A stretch of 50,922 bases of DNA, taken from Cladosporium sp. IMV 00045 (lineage: Eukaryota; Ascomycota; Dothideomycetes; Cladosporiales; Cladosporiaceae). Shown here in pieces: positions 9,871 to 20,000 of the stretch. The stretch spans positions 1 to 50,922 of the forward strand of contig MSJI02000018.1 of the NCBI GenBank assembly GCA_001931905.2, written 5' to 3'. The translations under genes and the position numbers were made by a program. The stretch's first letter is position 1; every line of letters starts with the position of its first letter. Below the pieces are notes generated by a model that saw nothing but the letters and a program-made list of their open reading frames with translations, made no database searches and had not been told where the DNA came from.

Positions 9871-11179
9871 ATTTGCTTCGATTTATGAAACCGGTAAAGC
9901 AGTCTGCAGGAGTCTGAAGCAGTATAAAAGAGAAGTAAACAACTGCAAGGGAAAGGGTGTTGTCGAAGGTGTCAGGTTGGTACGCAACGGTCGGCGTTTG
10001 TTGACGATTCGCTCGGTTAATGCAATGCCAGTGCTTAAACTGTAACTGCCGAGGTCGGAAGTGATTGTGTATTTTCTTGAGAAACGTGTATGTGTGGGAG
10101 TGTGAAGAGAAACTTATATGGTCTGCACACATGCTCATACTTCTTACCTCGCGCCGAATTAACCATTGTTGTCAAGGGGCAGTGACCGCGTAGCCTTTGG
10201 TCGGCGAGACACTCGGGCTTGTCGTTGTCAAGAAACACAAACTTGCAGGCTGAGAGATCTTGGCTGCGGCCAAGAACGGTGTCCGTGCACAGGTGACGAT
10301 CTCCGACCTCATTTCACGTGGGCGAAGGGCTTCTTTTGTGATGCAACACGTCTGTGAGCAAACGGGAGGCATTCTGGGATAATGCACGGCGCTGCCTCGG
10401 GATGGGCGCCCGCCGCCATGAGAAGCATTGGCCGCGCAAAAGAAGATGTAGGTGGCGCAAGCTCATGTCATGGATAACTGACAACGATCTGCTTGAGTTG
10501 AACATGTTCGGGTACAATTCTGCGTTGTATGAATCAAGAACGCCTGTCACTGATGATAGAGCCTGCAGATTGACGGCCCAAGAGATCGTTGAGGATTTCC
10601 CCAGGACTCTTCCAGAAGCGTTGCCGCACGACTTGGGCGGTATAGGTAAGCAGGTCGGGGCAACTTGGGACAACCAAGGGCGCCCTTCTAGTTGGCTCTT
10701 AGGCCATCTATTCACTTATTGAAGGCAAGTAAATCTTTCACTGGCGCTTCCAGGACGCGGTTCCACAGAGGTGTCAAGATCACATTAACGCCCTTCTGTA
10801 GAGCTCGTCGATGGCTGTGGGCGACCTCGAAGTGTAGGATGAAGAGGTGTAGGATGAAGAGGTGCTTTTCAAAAGGTGAGCTGTCGCTTCACTGCAGGGA
10901 AATGCGAGACTCGCGTGGTCACATGCAGAGTAAGTGAAGTGAAGTCCGAATAAGGTAGGGTCTCATCGTTTGTGTGAGGAAGTCGCGCCTGCAGGCACCC
11001 GCGCCTTCGTTCTTTCCCTGTCTTGCACCTTCAACTCAAACCGCCACACGCTCTGTCGCATCGCAAGCTCGCAAAATACAAGACACTTCGCATACATCTT
11101 CTCGCTCTCCTCGAACCTTGCAGCTACACCAGCACTCCTCACAGCCTTGGGCTGCCTACTTCCGCTCACGACGAAAGGC
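9871..11179. other. Intergenic region with unrecognised short ORFs
   Basis: These 1.3 kb lie upstream of two divergent genes. An open stretch of about 107 codons from ATG 10402 to 10722 on the plus strand has no recognisable domain, and its antisense frame is also open, so I do not call it a gene. A tandem duplication of 15 bp sits at 10833-10862. Confidence 0.4.
10833..10862. repeat. Perfect 15-bp tandem duplication
   Basis: The unit tgtaggatgaagagg occurs twice in direct succession (10833-10847 and 10848-10862). Confidence 0.9.
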
Positions 11180-14071
11180 ATGCCGCGGAGCCGTCGTCCA
11201 CCACCTGTGAATGCTGCCGGCTCGCTCCCACCCAACCGTCTCCCACTCGGCACTCCCACCTTCCCACGCCCGACCAGTCCGCAAAGAGACTCGCATATAT
11301 TTCCAACTCAGATTTGGGAGTCAAAAAAACCCAACCGTGAGACCTCTTCTTCTCCTCCGGATTATCCCCAGAGATCTACTAGGCAACCCCGGATCTGGGA
11401 TACTCCCCATCGCCTCAAACTTGAAGCTATAGTGGAACAACGGGTCGCAGAGCGACTTAAAAAAGAGCGCGAGAGACGCTTCCCCGGGAGCCTTCGTCCT
11501 TCATCCCCCTCTTCCATTGAAACGCCCGCCTCGATATCAGAGGCTTCCAAGCTTGAAGACAGACAATACTCCCAACAAGATCGCAAGATGTCGTCTACTC
11601 GCTCATCTGGCGGCCAGCAACCCCTTTCGCTTGCAGAGGCCAAGCTCGAACGCCAGAACAAGCGTATCGAAACAGCGAATGCTGCATTGACCTCGCATCC
11701 TCCGGTCGAGAAGCCAAAACAGCGCAAACCCAAGGCGTGGAAGCCTTTCGACTTCAGCACTGAGATTCCGACCTCCAATCAAGCTCAAGCAAGCGGTCTA
11801 GCCAAGGTAGAGTCGAGAATCAACATCTTCCGCGTGCCATCACATGGCGCGCCACTATCGCGACCCGTATCGCGCATCTCCACACATACCCAGCAATCAA
11901 CAGCATCCGAGTCCGAGCGGCGCGAATCCTCTTTTCTCGAAGCGGATGACTTCCAGCTCTTCACTGGTCGTAGGAAGGGCCGCCAAGGCACTGGCGCGAG
12001 TGAAGAGAAACCCAGCAGTCAACATGCCACAGTTGAGGCTACTTTCAGCAAGCGGGCCATCACTGAAGTGTTTGGAAATGAGCTGCCTGGCCCGGCCTTC
12101 ATGGATAGTACTCCAGGCACGGCGAACGGTCAGCTGCAGTTCATCCAACACCCAAACGGTGACGTCTCTGCTCATCAATGGTCATCCTCTCGGTTTGGTT
12201 GGGAGAACATTGGGCAGTTCTCCAACATCCGCAAAAGGATTGAAGGACAGCTCGCTGCCTTCCGCCTGAAAGGTGAAACTGCATCGCAAGCGGTCCAGCA
12301 GAACACCTTAGCCTACTTCCGTGCTGTGGCAAAGCAACGTGAAGCCGATGTCATGGGACTACCCTTTGGGCCAAAGGAAATTGCTGCATGCCTTCCGGAT
12401 ACTCGTCCTCCATCTACGGCCCCGACTGGCCCAAGGAGGGTCACATCCAAAGTCGAAATGCCGGAACGTCCAAGCACAATGATGTCTCGGCAGGACTCTC
12501 AGTCTTCACACCCTGCGGCTGGCAGTGACGTACAGTTTTCCAACATGTCATCCAGTTCAGCTTCCGATCATATACCGCGTGCGCCAATGCAGTCGGTACA
12601 AGCCAACCCACGCTTCAATCCAGCTCTCAACTTTGTACCAAAACCAAGATCCAGTGAGCACGAAGACCCCTTCGTCAGTGCAACACCGTTTCACGGTACC
12701 TATGGAGGAATGGGCGCCGCCTATGATCATCATGTGCCATCTTTTCCAAATCCATACTATCAGCACTGGGCGCCCCCCATGGGCTATCACTATGGACCCG
12801 CGGTCCACATGCAGAACAACTACTACTGTGGCCAAACATATGCTCAACCCGCCCCTGCTTTCCCCGTGGATCAAGTCAACATGGCTGAGCAGATCGCCAG
12901 ACTACGCATGAAGCAGTCCAGTGCCTATGAATCTCCACAGCACAGCTTCTCATCAGCTCCGATTACAGCGCCTCAGCCAACCGTTTCCATCGCTAGGCCT
13001 CCGAGTCCTAGAGAGGTCGTCCCTCCAGTTGTGCAATCCAAACCAGCATCACCTCTCGAGACACGCACAGCGATGAGGGAGCATGTTATAAAGATGGGTG
13101 AGCAGGCTAGAGAGCGTACCAAAAGCCAGGCCAATATCCGCACAGTCCTTTACGATCCGTTCCAAGATCATGCCCAGAAGGTTCATGCTTCAAAAAATGA
13201 GGAAGTCGCACGAGTAGCATCTCAGCCGTCGAAACAGGACCCATTGTCGATGAGACAAGCAATAGCGCCGACTGCTGACTCCCAAAAAGCAGCCCAAAAC
13301 AGCTTCGGTCTTCCTGCTCTCAGCCTCGACGTCGCCCCGGGGCTGAATGGTCTCGGCAGCACTGCTCACAACCCATTCCCGACAACGCTAGCGCCTTCTG
13401 TCAGTATGCCAGTACCCTCCGCACCCTCTATGCTCGGCGATGATCTCCCTCACATCAGCCCGGGTCGTAAACGCGATTTTCGACGTGCTCCGGGAAAGGG
13501 TGATGCAAAGCCTCTGCTTTCCATGCTCACCTCATCACCATCATCTTCAACTCCAATCAACATTTGGGACCCAGACGAACTAGATGACTGGTTCTGGGGA
13601 GGCAAAAAGTTCTCCCGCCAGACCGACTTTGCTGCAACCATGAACGCCTCCGACGCCACTCCCCACCGTCGCAAGAAACCATCAACTATCAAACCAATCG
13701 GTCCGCCAAGCCACCAACAGCCCGAGCCAGACAACACACCCAAGACCAACTTTCTCACCACTCGCCACCTCATCCCCGTCCTGGAAAACCTAGCCCAATA
13801 CGTCCAAGGCTCCACCGAGAGCCGCCGCGACTATTTCTGCCAATGGACCAAAGCACCAGAGTGGGCCATCGATCGAAGCGCCAATGGCAACGACTCTTTC
13901 TTCGACAACCAGTGGGGCCAGCCGCCGGCGAGGATCGGTCGCGACCCGAGGTATCAACCCATGCCGCGCAACGTAGATGTGAGGTTCGGCGCTTTCGAAG
14001 ACATTGGTCACGCTCAGGCTGTGGCTATGCCGGGGCTGGATAGGAGGTTTGGGTATGGTGGGAGGTTCTGA
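11180..14071 (+). CDS. Large disordered conserved fungal protein of unknown function
   Basis: The frame is open to 14071. The first ATG in it is at 11180 (MPRSRRPPPVN), giving 963 residues; the frame stays open upstream but with no ATG, so a 5' exon cannot be excluded. Most of the protein is Ser/Pro/Gln-rich and predicted disordered. Ordered-looking blocks are a charged helix near residues 85-105 (LEAIVEQRVAERLKKERERR), WENIGQFSNIRKRIEGQLAA near 340, and a C-terminal block with IWDPDELDDWFWGGKKF near 795 and an acidic/aromatic end. I recognise no catalytic domain. The mix of conserved short blocks in a disordered chain suggests a scaffold or RNA/chromatin-associated protein, but that is only inference. 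It converges on SED5 with about 590 bp between. Confidence 0.75.
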   Translation: MPRSRRPPPVNAAGSLPPNRLPLGTPTFPRPTSPQRDSHIFPTQIWESKKPNRETSSSPPDYPQRSTRQPRIWDTPHRLKLEAIVEQRVAERLKKERERRFPGSLRPSSPSSIETPASISEASKLEDRQYSQQDRKMSSTRSSGGQQPLSLAEAKLERQNKRIETANAALTSHPPVEKPKQRKPKAWKPFDFSTEIPTSNQAQASGLAKVESRINIFRVPSHGAPLSRPVSRISTHTQQSTASESERRESSFLEADDFQLFTGRRKGRQGTGASEEKPSSQHATVEATFSKRAITEVFGNELPGPAFMDSTPGTANGQLQFIQHPNGDVSAHQWSSSRFGWENIGQFSNIRKRIEGQLAAFRLKGETASQAVQQNTLAYFRAVAKQREADVMGLPFGPKEIAACLPDTRPPSTAPTGPRRVTSKVEMPERPSTMMSRQDSQSSHPAAGSDVQFSNMSSSSASDHIPRAPMQSVQANPRFNPALNFVPKPRSSEHEDPFVSATPFHGTYGGMGAAYDHHVPSFPNPYYQHWAPPMGYHYGPAVHMQNNYYCGQTYAQPAPAFPVDQVNMAEQIARLRMKQSSAYESPQHSFSSAPITAPQPTVSIARPPSPREVVPPVVQSKPASPLETRTAMREHVIKMGEQARERTKSQANIRTVLYDPFQDHAQKVHASKNEEVARVASQPSKQDPLSMRQAIAPTADSQKAAQNSFGLPALSLDVAPGLNGLGSTAHNPFPTTLAPSVSMPVPSAPSMLGDDLPHISPGRKRDFRRAPGKGDAKPLLSMLTSSPSSSTPINIWDPDELDDWFWGGKKFSRQTDFAATMNASDATPHRRKKPSTIKPIGPPSHQQPEPDNTPKTNFLTTRHLIPVLENLAQYVQGSTESRRDYFCQWTKAPEWAIDRSANGNDSFFDNQWGQPPARIGRDPRYQPMPRNVDVRFGAFEDIGHAQAVAMPGLDRRFGYGGRF

Positions 14072-14661
14072 AGGAGGCAAGTGAATATGGGCCGAAAGAA
14101 TGGATAAATGAACGTTACGAATACGATTGAGGAGATATGATGAAGTGGTGGAAGTTCTATGACTAATAAGCGACAAAAACCGCTGCGGGTGCAACTGTAC
14201 CGCCATTCAGTGCTGTAGAAACCCCTCGACACACCTGTAAACTAGAACACCCCAGAATGAAAGACAGGTTCGAACGAACTAGAGCGTATGATTTGTATCT
14301 TGCTCAACTCTCAAGTTACCAAACACACTGTATCGTGCCGCGCTATTCTATTCGACGACAGAAAAGGACAGAGAAAACCCGTGCGCGATTGAACAGAAGT
14401 AACAATCCAAAACCAGCCTCCTGCTTCTCCTAATTTCTTTTCTCTTCGGGATTTTTGACGCCTCCCGCATGCTATGCTCATTATTATATAGTAGTCCGAC
14501 GAGGAAAGCAATGCTTTGGTGAAAGGAAGATACAATGGAAAAAAAGATGGAAAATGAAGAATTAACATGTACATTGTTTGTAAGAACGATCGAGAGCCGC
14601 CGGGGTATCGTCGTTGGGTAGAGAAAATAGAGAGTAGTAAAGGCGGGCAGGGCAGGCAGCT
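14072..14661. other. Intergenic region between convergent genes
   Basis: It holds the 3' flanks of the disordered protein gene and SED5. A B-box-like ggttcgaac at 14267-14275 lacks a tRNA around it. No gene seen. Confidence 0.4.
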
Positions 14662-15779
14662 CTAGCCTGCTATGAGCACCCAGAGGAGGAAGACTGGGAA
14701 AGTTTCAGTCAGCAAGGGTGTCTTCGGACAGAAGGGAGGAAAAACACAGAGAACGTACAAATCATCAACACACCAAACATCTTCGCGACCAACCACCGAT
14801 TCCCCTGCACGCGATTCCAGTACTTCATCAGCTCCCTCTGCGCGCCCTCGACGTTATCGACCACGTCGTCGGTGTTGGCGTCGATGCGCTGGATCTGCTC
14901 CGCCTGCTCGCTGACCATCTGCGCGAGCTGGCCGAAAATCCCGCCCAGGTCCGCGATCGTGCGCTCGATGGCGTCGATCGCCTCGCCGCGCTGCTGGATG
15001 TAGCTGTTGCTCGTGCTGCCTTCCTCCATGATTTGCAGCTGTTGCTGCGATTGTGGGCCGTTGTTGTATAGGGGGGAGGAGGACGAGGGGTCGAGGGAGA
15101 GGACGTCTTGGGCTGAGGAGGAGGTTTGCTGCTGGGCGCCTGGTGTGCGGCTGCGCGAGGGCGGTTGGTAGAGGGGCGAGTCTGAGCGGTCGCCTGAAGG
15201 GGCTAGATGGGATTGTCCCGTCCCCGATTGCTGGGAGACGGAGGAGACGAAGTTGTCCTGTCGCGAGCGCGAGGCTTGGATGTTCTTCGTGCGCACTTCG
15301 AGGACTTCCTTGAAATTCACGCCTACATCTGCAAGCTTGCCCTGCAGCAGCATGACGACGTTCTTATTGTGCTCGCCCTCCTGGTCCACTTTGCCTGCCG
15401 GCTGCGCGCCGCGCTGGATCTGCTGCAGATTGCCGATCTGCTGGTTGAGGCCGGCGAGGTCTTGCTTGATGACATAGGTCAGCTCGGCGATCTCGACGGG
15501 CCGGTCGTCGAAGAGGGTTTTGCGCTTGGCCAGCTCGCCCAGGCGCTGCAGCTTGCCCATCGTCGCCGAGATTCCGCGGCCGATGGCGGCGGCGTTGCGG
15601 GCGAACTCGCTGCGCTGCTTGGGCGTGGGAGGCGTCGCGGTGCCATTCTGTATCAAAGGTTGGGCTTGCGGTCCTGCGCCGCCTTTGCGTTGGCGCGCGA
15701 GGGTCTTTTGTGCTTGCGTGAGGATCGAGCGGAACTCAGGGGTGCGGTCTTGGATCGACGAGGCCATGGCGGTGTACAT
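14662..15779 (-). CDS. SED5: Golgi t-SNARE syntaxin-5, Sed5
   Basis: There are two exons, 15779-14759 and 14693-14662, with a 65-bp intron (GTACGT...TCCCAG, phase 1). The product is 350 residues. ASSIQDRTPEFRSIL near the N-terminus is the motif through which Sed5 binds the Sly1 regulator. An Habc-like helical region covers about residues 55-180. A Ser/Pro-rich linker follows, then the SNARE helix at about 261-325 (ERTIADLGGIFGQLAQMV, EQAEQIQRIDANTDDVVDNV) with the zero-layer Gln in the second segment. The hidden last exon converts the end to MFGVLMIFFLLWVLIAG, a full membrane anchor; without splicing the anchor is broken by polar residues. The protein drives fusion in ER-Golgi and intra-Golgi traffic. 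The gene is divergent from the 1406-residue gene. Confidence 0.9.
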
Positions 15780-17048
15780 GGGGTGCGCGCGCGTGCGCTG
15801 AGGTGTGGGGAGGGGTGTGTCGTGAGACTTGTAGGTCTGTCTACGTCGTGGTCGTTGGAGTGCGTGTTCAGATGTCGCGGTCGTGAATCGGGCTGGATGT
15901 TAGCGGCCAGGTGGTCTTTGAGGCGTATCAAAAGCGGGTGGGTATTTCCGGGGTGGTCGCAATGAGATTTGGGTCAAAGAAGAGGTGTTTGGGAGAAGTC
16001 GTCAAGGCAAAGAAAGCGTGGATGTTATATTAAAAGGAGGAAGTAGGGCGTCGTGTAGGAAAAGCGACAAGAGTCGTTCTGGGCCTGTCGTCAGGGTTGT
16101 GGAGGAAGCGCGCGGACTTCAACCCTAACCCTACATAGCGACATTACGAGTACAAAGGGAAATAAATTAAATATTGCTTACGTCCCACTCTCGCGATTCC
16201 TACAGCCAGTTTCAGGTGTTGGAGGTACTTATCAAAGAGAGCTGGTTTTCCATGTCGTCAATTCTCTTATAATCATGCCACGTTCTCTACTACGGACAAT
16301 AGGAGAGGGTATAATAATAGATAAGGTGGTAGTGGAATACAAAACCCCACTGGTTGACGCGCCATTGTTAGACAAAGGCTGCCGGCGTGAAGGCTGCCGA
16401 CATGCGACCAGCTCCAATCATCCATCTCATGCCTCCATCGTGGCTGAGCGGTATAGTCTACGTAATGAGTTTGGTTTGCCGGTGAACAGAAACGGTATCA
16501 GTATACACTGCTCGACATGTGTCTTGTTCTGTAGGCCTATCACTCGTCAACACATCTACTTCTTGTAGTTTTATCTTTTGGTTGAATGGTCCTCATTGCA
16601 ACATCGTCATCAAACTAAGCTCAGGCCAAAAGATCTGCGTTGGCTATAACTGCCCGGTACAAGTTCCAGGATTTGGACCGCTGGCGTATCCCTGCTCGAC
16701 TGCTCGAAGCTCGGACTGGGCACATCATCGTCGTCCGCACCCGATACCTCTCTACCATCACCACCTCCCGCCTCTTGTCGCCGCCACCTCACCAGGCACC
16801 CGTCTGTGGGCATAATCCTGACATTACCTTCATTCTTCAGTCCATTCGACTCGATACTCCCATCACCTCTAATACCATCCAACCCCTAACACTCCATTCA
16901 TACAAACGCGCCTACGCGCTTCGCCGAGCCCGACTCTTCCGCCTCGCCAAACCCACCACATCCTCAATTCCGGCTTCTTCGCCTTATATCATGGGATTCC
17001 GCTAGGCGATAGCAGACAGCAACACCTGACACCGTCGCGCGTGTGATC
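15780..17048. promoter_or_regulatory. Divergent intergenic region with a telomere-like motif
   Basis: These 1.27 kb separate the starts of SED5 and the 1406-residue gene. The motif aaccctaaccctac, two copies of the fungal telomere unit, is at about 16121-16134. A CT-rich leader precedes the plus-strand gene. No further gene recognised. Confidence 0.5.
16121..16134. repeat. Interstitial telomere-like motif
   Basis: Two units of CCCTAA occur in the promoter side of SED5. It is short enough to arise by chance but could bind a telobox factor. Confidence 0.4.
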
Positions 17049-20000
17049 ATGTCGCACCCTGGCCAGAATCACGGCCAGCATCCTATCTCTTTCAAAACCG
17101 TCCCCGGCCGCCATCGAACCCAAAAATGGACCCAAGCCAAGACAAACAATTACGATGGCGACGACTGGGGAGGCTACGACCCTTATGATGAGTTTGGAGA
17201 TTATGACGATCCCTCTGCCTCCCAGCAGCAGAATCAGTATGGACAAGGCCTGCAAAGGCAGCCTAGCTTTGATCGTGGAGTGGATACAGAGAGGAGACAG
17301 TTCAGCTCTGGAACCCAGCCAGAACAACACACCAGCCCGATTTCTGGCAGCGGAAGGATAGACCATCACAGCAGAAGCCCGGACAGTTCTCGTTCGCGTC
17401 CCCGGGAATTCAGTAACCCGGGTCAAGTTCCGCAGCCTCTCAACACGCCTCGCAGTCCTCCACCTGCTGGCAGTGTAGAACGACCACCTAGGAAAAGCAG
17501 CCTCGGTTCGGTGAGTCCTGGGCCGGATGCGAGACCGATCCCTGCGACCATTTCTCCCAATACTGGCAAGGCACTGCCATTCGTTCGACCGAGCGATATC
17601 TACAAGCGAATGGCGGATGAACAGCAAAAGGAAAGACAGTCAATGGAATCAGGACGGCCCAGTATGGACTCTGTACAACGAGAACTGGGATCACCTTCGG
17701 CAGCACAACTTGCCCTTGCGCAACAGAAAAGCCACGAAAGCGTTCCATCTGCATCTGGTCAGACATCGACCTTGGACTCTGTGAATGAGACATCAGAGCC
17801 CAAACCTGTCGCTCTCGGCATCTCTCAACCTTCTGTTGGGTCCGCTGATAGCGCAGAACACGATCCACTACATCCTGAAGAGAGCAGCCCCCGCCTTCCA
17901 CCTGTCAGTCGCGTCTCTGGCTTTGGTAGTTTCATGCCACGCAACGAGGAAGAAGAGCGCATTAGCGCTACGGGCCTCGCAGCTTCGACTGCTGCGGCAA
18001 ATGCAGCGGCTTCTGCTCTCTCAAGCTCGCGTGACGTAACTCCCACCATGCCTGCTGGACATTTTGGCAGCACTCACGACCATCCCGTTCATTCATCCGA
18101 TCCGGCCTCAGACATTGCAAATGAGCGATCAACCGCAACTGCGGCTGAGGATGTTGGTGTCGCACCAGGTGAGGACCCTAGTGGGCTATCGCATCAGCCC
18201 TCTTCTGGATTTCGCTCGGTGGTACACAAAGCTTTTGACACCCAGGGCGATGGCTCAACCCCAGAGTCTCCCGTCTCTCGCGAACACAACCATTCTGTTG
18301 TCTCTAGAAGTGATACCAACTCTACTGGATCCATCAGCCCCATCATGTCTCGCGTACCATCCGCTGCCACAGCACAGAAGAGGCAGGAGGAACGAGATGC
18401 CGCCGTTCCTTCTATTGCCGAGGAGACTCCCCTGGAGATTGCGCGCTCGAGACCACTCCCCGGCTCAACCCTGCCGGCTATGTCACCAAAGCCCAGCATT
18501 AAGCGTAAGCCAACGCCGAGTCACAGTAGGAATGTGAGCTCCGATATCACAGGCTTTACTCCAGGATACAGGAGAAGCATGGAAACGCCATCTCCTAACA
18601 ACTCACCTGCACGCACCCCCGGCGTGGCAGATGCAGACACCAGACGTTTCAGCGGTCCTATGGCTGCCCAGACTGTCACTAATCCAGAGGCGCCTGATGT
18701 GTCTCCTGATGCACCTGAGATGCCATCAGCGACGCTTCATCCTGTGGAGACCCCACTGGAAACGCCTGGATCTATCAACACTTCAACTACCGGTACGGAT
18801 GTCGTTAAACCCTTGTCAACTATCGGCAGAGGCAGAAGCGGTACTGACTATAGCATTCGAGAATCCGATCTCGCCCAGGAAGCCAGCAATCTACCAAGCC
18901 AGCACTCGGACGTCGCAGAAGCGGTGACTCAACAACAGAAGTTGTTCCTTGACACTCACCCGAACGTGGGAAGTGGTCCAAACTCACCAACAGTCTTGTC
19001 ACCCACTTCTGGAGTAGCCCGGCCTTTCTCCCGTCCGACGACTGCAGGAGGAAGCGGTCGAGACAGCCCTGCCGGCACCAGCCACAGCAGGGTGCGCAAT
19101 ATTGTTGACCAATACCATCAGATTGACGAGGAATCTCGAAGGAATAGCGCTGCTTCTGGCATGTCATCCAAATCGTCGTGGAGCAACTTCGGCGGAGATG
19201 AGGATCCCCAGCCCGGGCTAACTCGGAAGGCAACTGGCGGATCGATGCTCTCACAGCAAACGCCTGCTTCACCTGGAGACACGGGCATGTTCCCATCGTA
19301 TGACCACGCTGATGCCACAGCTGAGCCTTCGACTATCAGACCTGAGGCCGAAAGGCAAGAGAGTTTCAGGCCGCATCTCCCGGGTGAATGGGTGAGTGCC
19401 ACGGCGACGCCTGCCAGCGAGGTTCCAGATGCCATGGCTGCCGAAGGTTCTAGAGGACGCGAAGTCACACCAGCCTCGCCGCCTACTCCTCGAGGCCAAC
19501 AAATTGCAAGTGCTGACGAAGAGATTGATCTCACGCCAACCACTCGCAAGACAAAGCTGCGTGAAAGCGATCCGACGCTTGACTCTGAGGAAAAGGACCA
19601 GACCAACCCGGTCACTGCGGTCAAGAATGCTGGTGAAGCCCTCGGTACGGCGTTGATGGCTCACGCTGGCTATGGTCACCAAACCCAAGACTTCGCTTCC
19701 AAGGGCGAAGCCGCGCCAGTTGACGTCCCTGAGATGCGGCCCCATCGCGAGACAGGTGATATTCAGCACCTCCATGTGCCCCCATTGAGGCGCGAAGATA
19801 GCGACGCTCCTTCAGAGGTCACACTGGGCTCTGTTGGACCCACTCCGCCTGCAAAGGATACACCCCAGCCTCCCGGCCTTGACGCGAACTCTGGCCCATC
19901 CGACGGTCGACCTGTCAGCAATTACTTCGCTGGTCACAACCCGGATTCCGTCGCCCCGCTGAGCTTTGGCAAAAACTCACCAGGTACTGCCCACGAGCCT

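Noticed and set aside
10354..10722. 122-codon open frame upstream of the 963-residue gene
   Set aside because: No recognisable motif, starts at GTG, and the opposite strand is equally open.
14267..14275. B-box-like ggttcgaac suggesting a tRNA gene
   Set aside because: No A box at the right distance and no cloverleaf around it.
15207..15965. 252-codon open frame on the plus strand
   Set aside because: It lies antisense to SED5 in GC-rich sequence and shows no domain.
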